A stretch of 64,000 nt of DNA, taken from positions 1,240,001-1,304,000 of the forward strand of contig NZ_CP189974.1 in NCBI RefSeq assembly GCF_051549785.1. Direction: 5' to 3'. A program made the translations under genes and the position numbers. Below the pieces are notes generated by a model. That model was not told where the DNA came from, made no database searches, and saw only the letters and a list, made by a program, of their open reading frames with translations. The stretch is from Caldatribacterium sp051549785 (GTDB lineage Bacteria; Atribacterota; Atribacteria; Atribacterales; Caldatribacteriaceae). Each line of letters begins with the position of its first letter. Position 1 is the stretch's first letter. Below, one piece after another: positions 32,594 through 42,500 of this stretch.

Positions 32594-33436
32594 ATGTTCT
32601 GGGAAATCCTTTTTCTCATCCTCTTTCTCAGCGTGTACTTTCCAGCGCTTCAGCAGAAAATTCTCGAACAGCGACGGATCATCATGATCCGGGAATTCGA
32701 GAGAAAACGTCGCTCACGGGTCATCGTGCTCATCCACCGTCAGGAATCGGTGAGTTTCCTGGGTCTTCCCATTGCCCGCTATATCAGCATTGAGGACTCA
32801 GAGCGGGTGCTTCGGGCCATCCGCATGACGCCCCCCGATATGCCCATTGACCTTATCCTTCACACCCCTGGAGGGCTGGTGCTCGCTGCTGAGCAGATTG
32901 CCTGGGCCATCAAACGGCATCCTGCAAAGGTCACGGTTTTTGTTCCCCACTACGCCATGTCCGGAGGAACGCTTATTGCCCTTGCGGCAGACGAAATCGT
33001 CATGGATCCCAACGCCGTTCTGGGCCCTGTGGATCCCCAAATCACCACTGCCCGTGGACAGTATCCCGCAGCGTCAATCCTTCGGGCGCTTGAAGAACCC
33101 AACCCGAATCGGGATGACGAGACGCTTATTCTCGGCGATATCGCCCGAAAAGCCATCCGTCAGGTGTACCAAGTGGTCTTCGACCTCGTGCGGGACAAGA
33201 TGCCCGAGGAGAGAGCAAGAGAACTTGCCCAGGTGCTTTCTGAGGGAAGGTGGACTCACGATTTCCCCATCACTCCTGAGATAGCAAGGAATCTGGGCCT
33301 TCCGGTGCAGGAGGGCCTTCCGGAGGAAATCTACGAGCTCATGGAGCTTTACCCGCAGCCGCCCCAGCAACGCCCCACGGTTGAATACGTTCCTCTACCT
33401 TACCGACCGTACCGTCGACCGGCGGCCAAGGAGTGA
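32594..33436 (+). CDS. membrane-bound ClpP-class serine protease (SDH_sah family)
   Basis: 280 aa. An N-terminal membrane helix (about 2-18) is followed by a ClpP/crotonase-like domain: PPDMPIDLILHTPGG, HYAMSGGTLIALAADEIVMD, with the nucleophile Ser in the MSGG motif, and GPVDPQ. This family is called serine dehydrogenase proteinase but the natural role is probably membrane protein turnover. The C-terminal tail is Pro-rich (YPQPPQQRP, RPYRRP). The ATG at 32594 has AAGGGGGAG 6 nt upstream. It lies in tandem between fumarase and topB. Confidence 0.88.
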   Translation: MFWEILFLILFLSVYFPALQQKILEQRRIIMIREFERKRRSRVIVLIHRQESVSFLGLPIARYISIEDSERVLRAIRMTPPDMPIDLILHTPGGLVLAAEQIAWAIKRHPAKVTVFVPHYAMSGGTLIALAADEIVMDPNAVLGPVDPQITTARGQYPAASILRALEEPNPNRDDETLILGDIARKAIRQVYQVVFDLVRDKMPEERARELAQVLSEGRWTHDFPITPEIARNLGLPVQEGLPEEIYELMELYPQPPQQRPTVEYVPLPYRPYRRPAAKE

Positions 33437-33449
33437 AAGGAGTGCATCT

Positions 33450-35594
33450 ATGGGGAAGAAGCTCGTCATTACGGAGAAACCCAGCGTGGCACGGGATATC
33501 GCCAGGGCGCTGGGGAAGTTCACGGACCACAGGGAATATCTTGAAAATGCGGAGTACATCATCACCTGGGCGGTGGGACACCTCGTCGGTCTTGCCGAGC
33601 CCGAAGACTACGACGACCGTTTCAGAAAATGGGACCTTGAGCTTTTGCCCATTATCCCGGAAGTTTTTAAGCTGAAGCCTCTTGAGAAAACGGAAAAGCG
33701 CCTTGAAGTTATCAAAATGCTCTCCGAAAGAGAGGACACCGATGCGCTGGTGAATGCCTGTGATGCGGGACGGGAGGGGGAGCTGATTTTCCGCTATATT
33801 TACGAGTTCCTCGGCCTGAAAAAGCCGGTGTTTCGTCTCTGGCTCTCCTCGATGACGAAAGAGGCAATTCAAGAAGCCTTTGCCCGGCTCAGGCCGGCTT
33901 CGGAATACGAGCTCCTCGCTCAGGCAGCCAAGTGCCGCTCTGAAGGAGATTGGCTCGTGGGCATCAACGGAAGCCGGGCTTTCACAAGCCGTTACAAGAT
34001 TCTCCTTTCCGTTGGAAGGGTCCAGACCCCGACTCTGGCCATCCTGGTCCACCGGGAGCGGGAGATTCAAAACTTCCGTCCCACCCCCTACTTTGAGGTT
34101 TTTGCCCGTTTCCGGTATGGGGACCTCACGTATGTGGGGAAGTGGCGGGGAGGCGAGGACGACCGTCTTTTCGACAAAGACGAGGCAGAAAAGGTTGTGG
34201 CTGGGGTTTTGGGGAAGCGGGGGAAGGTCGAAGAGTTCTCCGAGCACAAAACCCAGGAAGCCCATCCCCTGCTGTACGATCTCACTGAACTCCAGCGGGA
34301 TGCTAACAAGCTCTTCGGGTATTCGGCACAGAGAACCCTTGATATTGCCCAGAGGCTCTATGAGCACTACAAGCTCATCACGTATCCCCGGACGGACTCC
34401 CGTTACCTCTCCGAAGACCTTCTGGGCCAGGTGGAAAGAAGCGTTGCCATGCTCACTCGGTGTGGGTTTGCCGAGTTTGCCAGAGATCTTCCGCTCCGTG
34501 AGGCCCTCAGGGACCGGCGTGTTTTTGACCGAAGCAAGGTCACGGATCACCACGCTATCATCCCCACGGGAGAGGAAATCCGCTGGGAAGCGCTGAAGGA
34601 AGGAGAGCGAAAGGTTCTGGATCTCATCGTGCGCCGTTTCCTGGCGGTTTTCCATCCCCCGGCGGTCTGGATGCACCGGACGATCAGGACCAGGGTGGAG
34701 GGGGAAACCTTCCTGAGCAAGGCCAGGGTTCTCGCCGAGCCGGGGTGGCGAGTGCTCTATCCCAGGGAAGAGGAGGAGTTTCTCCCTGTTGTCCCTCGGG
34801 GAGAAGAGGTGGATGTTGTGGAGGCCTGGAATGAAGAAAAGGAGACTAAAGCTCCTCCAAGGTACACCGAGGCCGCGCTTCTTGCAGCCATGGAAGGGGC
34901 TGGGCGTTTTGTTGAGGACGAGGAACTTCGGGAAATACTGAAGGAAAGCGGCATTGGAACGCCGGCGACCCGGGCGGCCATTATCGAACGTCTCATCGAA
35001 GTCGGGTATGTGGAGCGAGAGGGAAAGACCCTCATTCCCACTCCCAAGGGCATGGAGCTTGTGAGCCTTGTAGAGAGCATTCCCATCCCGGAACTCGCCT
35101 CACCTCAGCTTACAGGTGAGTGGGAGAAGAAACTCAATCTCATCCAGAAAGGGCAGTTTACCCGGGAGCTCTTCATGGAGGGTATCAAGAGTTTGACCTG
35201 GGAAATTGTCGCCAAGGTCAAAGCCCAGAATCTGGAAGACGTTCGGGAAGCAAAAAGCCGCATGGTGGCCTCAAGGTACCCTCTGGGTCCCTGCCCGCTC
35301 TGCGGTGCCCCGGTGTACGAAAGTAAAGTCGCTTTCAGCTGTTCCCGATGGAAAGAAGGCTGTCCTTTCACGGTGTGGAAGACCATTTCGGGGAAGAAAA
35401 TCTCCCGCCAGCAGGTCCAGAAACTCCTGGCAAGCGGCCGAACGGACAGACTTTCGGGTTTCCGTTCCCGAAAGGGGAAAAGGTTCTCCGCAGTGCTTGT
35501 TCTTTCCGAAGACGGCAAGGTGGCATTTGCGTTTCCTCATGTGCCCTCTAAGGTACGAGCTGAAAGAGAAGATGGCGAGGATAAGGGAGATTGA
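33450..35594 (+). CDS. topB: type IA DNA topoisomerase (TopB, topoisomerase III-like)
   Basis: 714 aa. It relaxes or decatenates DNA through a 5'-phosphotyrosine. The Toprim domain begins KKLVITEKPSVARDIARALG and includes DAGREGELIFRYIYE; the catalytic Tyr is in LITYPRTDSRYL. Other blocks: SVGRVQTPTLA, KVTDHHAIIPT and GIGTPATRAAIIERL. The C-terminus has one zinc-ribbon-like motif CPLCGAP...C...C (about residues 617-640), typical of TopB from Gram-positive-like lineages. The ATG at 33450 has AAGGAG upstream. The stop overlaps the murA TTG start. Confidence 0.94.
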   Translation: MGKKLVITEKPSVARDIARALGKFTDHREYLENAEYIITWAVGHLVGLAEPEDYDDRFRKWDLELLPIIPEVFKLKPLEKTEKRLEVIKMLSEREDTDALVNACDAGREGELIFRYIYEFLGLKKPVFRLWLSSMTKEAIQEAFARLRPASEYELLAQAAKCRSEGDWLVGINGSRAFTSRYKILLSVGRVQTPTLAILVHREREIQNFRPTPYFEVFARFRYGDLTYVGKWRGGEDDRLFDKDEAEKVVAGVLGKRGKVEEFSEHKTQEAHPLLYDLTELQRDANKLFGYSAQRTLDIAQRLYEHYKLITYPRTDSRYLSEDLLGQVERSVAMLTRCGFAEFARDLPLREALRDRRVFDRSKVTDHHAIIPTGEEIRWEALKEGERKVLDLIVRRFLAVFHPPAVWMHRTIRTRVEGETFLSKARVLAEPGWRVLYPREEEEFLPVVPRGEEVDVVEAWNEEKETKAPPRYTEAALLAAMEGAGRFVEDEELREILKESGIGTPATRAAIIERLIEVGYVEREGKTLIPTPKGMELVSLVESIPIPELASPQLTGEWEKKLNLIQKGQFTRELFMEGIKSLTWEIVAKVKAQNLEDVREAKSRMVASRYPLGPCPLCGAPVYESKVAFSCSRWKEGCPFTVWKTISGKKISRQQVQKLLASGRTDRLSGFRSRKGKRFSAVLVLSEDGKVAFAFPHVPSKVRAEREDGEDKGD

Positions 35595-36901
35595 GTATAA
35601 TTAGCGTGGATATGGACGGGCAAAAAGACCAGACCGAAGTGAGAGAGTACTTTCGTATTCACGGTCTTCAGCCTCTTAGGGGGAGTGTAACCGTCGGGGG
35701 TTCGAAGAACGCAGCACTGCCTATCCTTGCTGCAACGCTTTTGAGCAGCACTCCCTCCGTTATTCACAATGTCCCGGATCTCCTTGACGTTCGCACCATG
35801 GTGATGGTCCTCGAAAGCCTTGGAGCCGGCGTTGAGCGCATCGGGAAACATTCCTACCGCATTTTCCCCGTCACCATTTCCCGCTTTGAGCCTCCTTACG
35901 AGCTCATCCGGAAAATGCGGGCGTCGTTTCTCGTCACCGGGCCCCTGATCTCCCGACTGGGTAAGGCGCAGGTTCCGCTCCCCGGGGGATGCGCCATTGG
36001 GTCTCGTCCCATCGACCTGCACCTTAAGGGGTTCGCCCACCTTGGAGTGGACGTTTCCATGCGTTCCGGGTACATCGAGGCGTGGGCCCAGAAGCTCCAT
36101 GGGGGCGAGGTGTACTTTGATTTTCCAAGTGTCGGAGCCACAGAGAACGTGATGATGCTTGCGGCAACCATTGAGGACGAGACAATCATCGCCAATGCCG
36201 CCCGGGAACCCGAGGTGGTAGACCTTGCCCGCTTTCTCACGTTGATGGGGGCCTCCATTGAGGGAGCGGGAACAGACACCATTGTTGTCCGGGGAAAGAA
36301 GGACCTTCAGGGGTGCGAATACACCATCATGAACGACCGTATTGAGGCCGGAACGTTCTGTGTCGCCGCTGCTATCACCCGGGGAGACGTTACGGTGCAC
36401 GGCGTGGAAACCTCCCTTCTCAGGTCTGTTCTCACGAAGCTTGAGGAAGTCGGTGCACAGGTTGAGAAGGTCGGTGAAGACGCTGTTCGGGTGGTGATGT
36501 TTGAACGTCCCAGACCCACGAATATCAAGACCATGCCCTATCCGGGTTTTCCGACGGACATGCAGGCGCAGTTCATGTCGCTTTTGTGTCTTGCTGATGG
36601 GGTGAGCGTCATCACTGAGACGGTTTTTGAGAGCCGCTTTGCCCATGTTGGGGAACTAGAACGCATGGGAGCAAAGGTTCAGGTGGAGGGACGGAGCGCA
36701 GTGGTGGTGGGAGTGGAGAAGCTTACCGGTGCCCGGGTGACGGCCACGGACCTTCGGGCAGGAGCGGCCCTTGTTCTTGCAGGTCTTGCTGCAGAAGGCG
36801 TGACCGAAGTCAACGGGATTCACCATATTGACCGGGGCTATGAGGACCTCGAGGTGAAGCTCCAATCCCTGGGAGCGTTTATCGAACGAGTGCGAGGGTG
36901 A
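35591..36901 (+). CDS. murA: UDP-N-acetylglucosamine 1-carboxyvinyltransferase MurA
   Basis: 436 aa; first committed step of peptidoglycan synthesis. Catalytic Lys is in GGSKNAALPI and the catalytic/fosfomycin-target Cys in PLPGGCAIGSRPIDLH. The FPTDMQAQ region (reading GFPTDMQAQFMSLL) and DLRAGAALVLAGLAAEG are conserved. The start is uncertain: TTG at 35591 overlaps the topB stop; a TATAAT at 35596-35601 would instead favour the ATG at 35612, which lacks a ribosome-binding site. The gene opens the envelope part of the run. Confidence 0.95.
   Translation: MSIISVDMDGQKDQTEVREYFRIHGLQPLRGSVTVGGSKNAALPILAATLLSSTPSVIHNVPDLLDVRTMVMVLESLGAGVERIGKHSYRIFPVTISRFEPPYELIRKMRASFLVTGPLISRLGKAQVPLPGGCAIGSRPIDLHLKGFAHLGVDVSMRSGYIEAWAQKLHGGEVYFDFPSVGATENVMMLAATIEDETIIANAAREPEVVDLARFLTLMGASIEGAGTDTIVVRGKKDLQGCEYTIMNDRIEAGTFCVAAAITRGDVTVHGVETSLLRSVLTKLEEVGAQVEKVGEDAVRVVMFERPRPTNIKTMPYPGFPTDMQAQFMSLLCLADGVSVITETVFESRFAHVGELERMGAKVQVEGRSAVVVGVEKLTGARVTATDLRAGAALVLAGLAAEGVTEVNGIHHIDRGYEDLEVKLQSLGAFIERVRG
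35596..35601 (+). promoter_or_regulatory. possible -10 element for murA
   Basis: TATAAT at the topB-murA junction. No -35 and no TGn. It may be an internal promoter of the run. Confidence 0.35.
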
Positions 36902-36917
36902 ACGGGAGGAATCCTGT

Positions 36918-37934
36918 ATGTGGAATAAACGATTGGGGATTGACCTTGGCACGGCAACGACGCTCATTTACCTCCATGGACGGGGGATTGTGCTCAACGA
37001 ACCTTCGGTTGTGGCCATTGCCAAAGACTCCAATCAGATTCTCGCGGTGGGAAAAGAAGCCTGGGAGATGATTGGGAAGACCCCGGAACACATTGTGGCC
37101 CACCGTCCCCTACGCGATGGAGTGATCAGCGATTACGAGATCACCCGGAAGATGCTGGCCTACTTCATCCAGCGGGTATGCGGGCGAAGTCTTTTCAAGC
37201 CTGATGTCGTGGTCTGCGTTCCCTCAGGAGGTACCGAGGTTGAAAAGCGAGCAGTGCTCGATGCAGCGTACCACGCGGGAGCCCGTAAGGCGTACCTCAT
37301 TGAGGAGCCTATGGCAGCGGCTCTGGGGGCTGGCCTCGACATCACGGGCCCTTCAGGGAATATGGTGATTGATATTGGAGGAGGGACCACGGATGTTGCT
37401 GTACTCTCCCTGGGGGGGATTGTGGTCAGCCAGTCCGTGCGGGTGGCAGGGGATAAGATGGACGAGGCCATTATCCGTCACCTCAGGAAAAAGTTCAATC
37501 TCCTTATCGGTGAGAAAACTGCGGAGATGATTAAGATTGAGATCGGGTGGGCTGTGCCCCCTCCGGAGGATAAGGTAGTCCGCGTCAAGGGGCGGGACCT
37601 TGTCTCGGGACTTCCCAAAGAGATTCTCCTCAGCGCTTCAGAGGTCTACAAATGCCTCACCGAACCCCTCTCATACATTGTCGAGGCAGCACGGATGGTA
37701 CTCGAGCATACACCTCCTGAGCTTGCTGCCGATATTGGAGAAAAGGGTATCTGCCTCACCGGGGGAGGATCGCTCCTTCGGGGCATTGATGAGATGCTGG
37801 CCAAGGCTCTGGGAACTCCTGTGTACGTTGCCGAGGATCCGGTGTCCTGTGTTGCTCTCGGGGCAGGAAAGGTTCTCGATTACCTGAAGTTTCTCCGAAA
37901 CGGCTTTCTCTATACCAAGGGGAGGAATGCATAG
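36918..37934 (+). CDS. mreB: rod-shape-determining protein MreB
   Basis: 338 aa actin-like cytoskeletal ATPase that directs lateral wall synthesis. Phosphate 1 motif GIDLGTATTLIY, NEPSVVAI, VCVPSGGTEVEKRAVLDAA, EEPMAAALGAGLDI, phosphate 2 DIGGGTTDVAVLSLGGI, and the adenosine motif LTGGGSLLRGIDEML are all intact. No mreC or mreD is adjacent. It follows murA by 16 bp and precedes an S55-type protease gene by 3 bp. Confidence 0.97.
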   Translation: MWNKRLGIDLGTATTLIYLHGRGIVLNEPSVVAIAKDSNQILAVGKEAWEMIGKTPEHIVAHRPLRDGVISDYEITRKMLAYFIQRVCGRSLFKPDVVVCVPSGGTEVEKRAVLDAAYHAGARKAYLIEEPMAAALGAGLDITGPSGNMVIDIGGGTTDVAVLSLGGIVVSQSVRVAGDKMDEAIIRHLRKKFNLLIGEKTAEMIKIEIGWAVPPPEDKVVRVKGRDLVSGLPKEILLSASEVYKCLTEPLSYIVEAARMVLEHTPPELAADIGEKGICLTGGGSLLRGIDEMLAKALGTPVYVAEDPVSCVALGAGKVLDYLKFLRNGFLYTKGRNA

Positions 37935-37937
37935 CTT

Positions 37938-39521
37938 TTGTGGTGGCGTAGAGTCCTCCTGATTTTCTGGGTTCTGGGCCTTGTCCTCTGTGCTCTTCCG
38001 GTCTGGGGTGGGGAGATTTCCATTTTCCCCTTTTCGGCGATCCGTAAAGGTATGAAGGCCACCGGGAAGACGGTTCTGTACGGAACAGAGGTGCAGGAGT
38101 TTTCTCTCGAGGTCATCGATGTTGTGCAGGCGAAGGACATCACAGACAGCTACTTTGTTGTCCTCGTCACCGACGAGAAAATTCGCAGCCTGGGGGGTAT
38201 CCTCGCCGGGATGAGCGGAAGCCCGGTATATATCCGGGGGAAGATTGCAGGAGCGCTCTCTCACAGCTTCGAGACACAGGATCACCTCGTGGGTGTCGTT
38301 ACGCCCATTGAGGCCATGCTCAAAATATGGAAAGAGGAGGAAGTACTTGCTCCCCTTGGGAAAGAGACATCGGTGGTGTTCTGTTTTGGAATGGGCGATA
38401 GGGCGTGGTCTCGCCTGAGGGAGCGCCTTGGGGAAACGTACGCTTTGAGGAAGGTGCTCGCTTTTCCACGTCTTTTCCCGGGGAGGTCCGAGAAGCAGGC
38501 GGCTCCTCTTGAGCCCGGGAGCGCCATAGGGGTGCAGCTCGTGACTGGGGATGCAGAGATTGTGAGTATTGGGACTCTGACTTTGCGGGATGGGGATCGG
38601 TTCCTGGCGCTCGGACATCCCTTTCTCCACCGGGGGAAGGCGCAGTATTTTCTCTCCTCGGTGTACGTGAATTTCAGTCTGAAGGGAGATGAGTTCCCCT
38701 TCAAGGTGGGAACGCCCATCGAAATTGTGGGTGTGGTAGAGGAGGATCGTAGCGTCGGCATAGCAGGGCGGTTTGGGGTTTTCCCGAAGACAACGGAAGT
38801 TACCATAGGGGTAAAGGAGGGGACAAGGAGGCGGGATTTTCACTTCTCGGCGGTTCAGGAAGAGGACATTCTCGTGGATTTCCTCCCCGAGCTTCTCCTT
38901 GACGCCATTGATCGGACCATCGACCGCCAGTCTCCAGGAAGTGTTGATCTGAAGTTCCGGATAACGGGAGAAAATCTCAACCTTGAAGATGAATTTTTCT
39001 GGGTCAGTGAACCGGATGTCGCGACTTTTGCCTCGAACACGTTTCGCCGGGTACTCGAGGCATTCCTGAAGAATCCCTATCAGCCGGTGAACGTAGCAGA
39101 AATCGCTCTTGAGGTCGAGGTATTTCCTGAAGTCCAGCGAGGATGGATTCTCTCTTGCGATTTCCCTCGGATTGTGAAGCGGGGTGAAGTTGCCGCAGGA
39201 AAGGCTACGGTGTTCCTGTATCGCCAGGGCATACGGGATGTTTCCCTCCAGGTGACTGTGCCTTCTGACTTTGCCCCGGGTGAGGCGGAGATCGTAGTTC
39301 GGGGGAGAGGAAGGAGTAGCGGGGAGTCCCAGGAGGGGACGTTTACCGTGGATTTTCAGGAGTACCTCAATCAGAGGCTTGACGAGCTTCGGAGTGACGG
39401 TGTGGACCTTGAGATTCTCGCCAAAGGTAGCATTCCCCAAAAGACCACCTATACCAGGACCCATGTGTTTCTTCCATTTGTGCTTGAAGGAGATGCTTCG
39501 AGCAAGGTATGGGTAAACTGA
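37938..39521 (+). CDS. S55 (SpoIVB-type) serine protease domain protein
   Basis: 527 aa, N-terminal signal peptide (about 1-24). The S55 signature is clear: GGILAGMSGSPVYIRGKIAGALSHSF, with the nucleophile Ser in GMSGSP and the conserved His before it in the strand FVVLVTD region being less certain. The C-terminal two-thirds (about 180-527) are β-rich, with no recognised domain. In endospore formers SpoIVB signals across two membranes; here it sits between mreB and a tamB-like gene, so an envelope quality-control or signalling role is plausible. TTG start at 37938; the ribosome-binding site (GGGGAGG) is far upstream. It overlaps tamB by 13 bp. Confidence 0.78.
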   Translation: MWWRRVLLIFWVLGLVLCALPVWGGEISIFPFSAIRKGMKATGKTVLYGTEVQEFSLEVIDVVQAKDITDSYFVVLVTDEKIRSLGGILAGMSGSPVYIRGKIAGALSHSFETQDHLVGVVTPIEAMLKIWKEEEVLAPLGKETSVVFCFGMGDRAWSRLRERLGETYALRKVLAFPRLFPGRSEKQAAPLEPGSAIGVQLVTGDAEIVSIGTLTLRDGDRFLALGHPFLHRGKAQYFLSSVYVNFSLKGDEFPFKVGTPIEIVGVVEEDRSVGIAGRFGVFPKTTEVTIGVKEGTRRRDFHFSAVQEEDILVDFLPELLLDAIDRTIDRQSPGSVDLKFRITGENLNLEDEFFWVSEPDVATFASNTFRRVLEAFLKNPYQPVNVAEIALEVEVFPEVQRGWILSCDFPRIVKRGEVAAGKATVFLYRQGIRDVSLQVTVPSDFAPGEAEIVVRGRGRSSGESQEGTFTVDFQEYLNQRLDELRSDGVDLEILAKGSIPQKTTYTRTHVFLPFVLEGDASSKVWVN

Positions 39522-42500
39522 GGAAAAAGATTTTCTGGGGCAGTGTGGTAGTGCTTTTTTCCGCCTTTCTCCTCTGGGAAGGAGGAAGGTATGGCCTTCG
39601 GCAGGCCCTTCGGGAACTCGAAGAAACCCATCGCATCGTTGTTCGTGTCGAGAACACTGTTCCTCTTTTTCTGGGGTTTGCCCTTCGGGGAGTTCGGGTC
39701 TCAGGTGAGGGGTTCGCTTTCCAGGCTCCGGAGGTTTCGGTCCGTTTGAGCTGGAGCCGGGGGATTTCTGCCGTTATTGAGGACGGTGAATTCGCTTTTT
39801 CTTCGGGTTTACCATGGTCTGCCCTGGAGTCCCTTCCCCCTCTTTTTGTTGAGGTTCGCAAGGCTCGCCTTAGCGGGCAGAGTCTTCCTCCCTGGGATGG
39901 ATGGCTGGAGAAAAATGGTACCGTGTTCCGTTTCGGGATTGCCGCGGGTGACCTTGAGGTGAGGGGAACCGTGGAGGGAGAAAGGGTGGTTTTTGAGGGG
40001 AAGTACCGTACTCTGCCCTTTTGGGGGTCTTTTGTTCCTGCGGAGGGTCGTTTCAAAGGGGAACTTGGCGAAGGTTCCCGAAGGCTTCACCTTGAAGGTA
40101 GGCTCTTTCGAGGGGCTTGGGGGTGGGAACTGTCTCCCCTGCAAGTGGACCAAGGAGGACTTCTCTTTTCCGGCCGGCTCTTCCGGGGGGATGACGGACG
40201 TTTTACGCTCTCGGGGAAAGTGCGTGTTCTGGAGGAGGATATCGACGTTTCCTTTCAGGGGAGGAATACCCAGACTTCTTTTGAAGGGAACTTCGAGGGG
40301 AGAAGCGCAACCTCTACGCTTTCGGGTCGTTTCCGCGCCGATCTCTGGAACTCTTCCTTCGTTCTCGAGTTTGCTCCCCAGTCGGTGTGGCGGGGTATTC
40401 GTCTTTCGGGCCGTCTCGAAGGTTCGGTAGATGATGGTCTCCGTCTCAATTTCTGCGACCTCTTTGTGTCCCCTGAAGAGGGTTGTACCCTCTTTCCCGT
40501 GCGGGGAAGCGGCAGAATCCAGGGACAGGTGGCAAAGAGGGGGGAGCTGTGGCAAGGGGAGATTGCATTTTCGAGTTCCGAGATCTTCGTCGATCGTCTG
40601 AGGCTTCAAGAGGTGTCCGCACAGATTGCTCTGGATAAGGGACGGGTAACGTTTTCGGGAGCCGGGCACATGCTGGGGGGGAATCTTGAGCTTTCCGGAA
40701 GCTATGAGTCGGGGGTGATTCGGGCCTCGGGAAGGGTGCAGGGGATCACCCTTGAGGGCATTCTGGGACGGAGTGACGCTCCCCTTTCCGGAACCTTCTC
40801 GGGGAACCTTTTCTGTGCGGGGAAAGCGGGGGATTTTCGTCTTGTTCTCCGGCTCACCGATGGGTCTCTATCCTGGCAGGGCGTGGACCTCGGCAACATT
40901 GCGGGGGGGGAGGTTCTGCTTGAGGGGGAACGCGTAGAGGTCCGGAACCTCCTTGTAACCCGGGGTAACGGGAAACTCTCTGGCAATGTGACGAGGGACG
41001 CTTCAGGCATTCGGGGGAAGGGGGAGTTTGAAGGGTATCCCCTTGAGGTTTCCTGGAAAGGGAAAATGATTGGGTTCACCCTCTGGGGTTCCGTGACCCT
41101 GGAGTGGGGGAAGGAACACTATCTTGGGCTTCGTCTTTCGTCGCCCTCGTGGTTTTTCGGAAGTCTTCAGGGTCGAGATCTTTCCCTCTCTGGCACCGTC
41201 AGGGAGAAAGAAATCACCCTGAACTGCCTGGCTCTACAGTGGGACGGAGGGTATTTCAATGCCCGGGGGAGAATGGTGCTTGACCAGGAAGTGGACCTTT
41301 CTGGAGAAATCGAAAACCTTCGTCTTCCGGACAACGATTTTCGGCTCAGCGGGATGATTCATAGGGCCCGTTTTGCTGCTTCTGGACCGTGGGAGAGGGT
41401 TTCCTGGAAGTTTGAAGGTGAAGGGTCGTCCCTCCGAATCCTGAATGAGCCCCTGGGGGAGCGCATTGTGCTGAAGTTCTCCGGAGTTCTTCCCCTTTCT
41501 TCGTTCCTTGGAGGGGAGGTTGCTCCTGCCGACATCCTGAACCCAGAGACGCTCAGCGAAGGGGCTATTATGGTGGAGAGGGCGAATCTTGCCCTTCTTG
41601 GGGGGAGCTTCCTTGCAAAGGCCATGGAGCCTGTGGATTTTTCTTTTGTGCTTGACCCTGGGAATCGCCTGTGGCATTTCCGTTCCGGTGAGGTTGTGTT
41701 CTCCTTCCCTCCTTACGGAAATTTTCGAGGAAAGGTAGCAGGGGTGTACGATGGTAGGTGTTTTGTGGTTGAGACGCTTGAGTTTTCCGGTTCCCAGGGT
41801 ATACGTCTTTCCGGAAAGGGAACCGTGGACACCCTGGCAAAGACGTTGGACCTTCAGTGTTCCTTTGGAGGGGAACTTTCTTTCCCCTTTGAGGAGTTTG
41901 CGGTTGAGCTTGGAGGATCGGGAATGCTACACCTTTTTGGGGATTACGCATCGCCTGTTGCGGAGGGCTCGGTGACGCTTCAGCGGTTTCGGGTCCTTGC
42001 TGGTGGGAGAGAATACCTTTCCTTGCAAGGTCTTCAGGGGGATCTCGCAGGGGGGAAGTGGCGGTTTTCCGGGGGGAAGGGAACGTTCCTCGGGGGAGAG
42101 CTTGTGGTGAAGGGTGAGGTTTCCCGAGAGGGTCTCATCCTTCATGGAACGGTTCAGGGGGATGGGGCTTTCCCTGGGCTTGAAGGGATATTCCAGGGGC
42201 GATGGAGTGGTGAACTCATGGTAACGGGGAAGGAGGGGCAGTACACCCTTGAGGGGGATCTCGTGGTGCGGGAAGCCGTCCTGGATACGCGGGGAGGGAA
42301 GACCGGCGGGTCTTCGTACCTTGATTCCTTGTCTCAGGTGGTGACGAAAATTCCTTTTCCTTTGAAACTTCGCCTCTCCTTTCAGGATACTCTCACGGTA
42401 AAGACGGATTTCCTGCAGCTTACGCTCTCCGGGAGCGTGCTGATTCGTCGGGAAGGTGAAGGCCTGGTGCTCTCCGGACGCCTGGATGTCCTTCAGGGGA

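Noticed and set aside
37671..39464. 597-codon open frame on the - strand
   Set aside because: Antisense to mreB and the S55 protease; a by-product of G+C-rich codon use.
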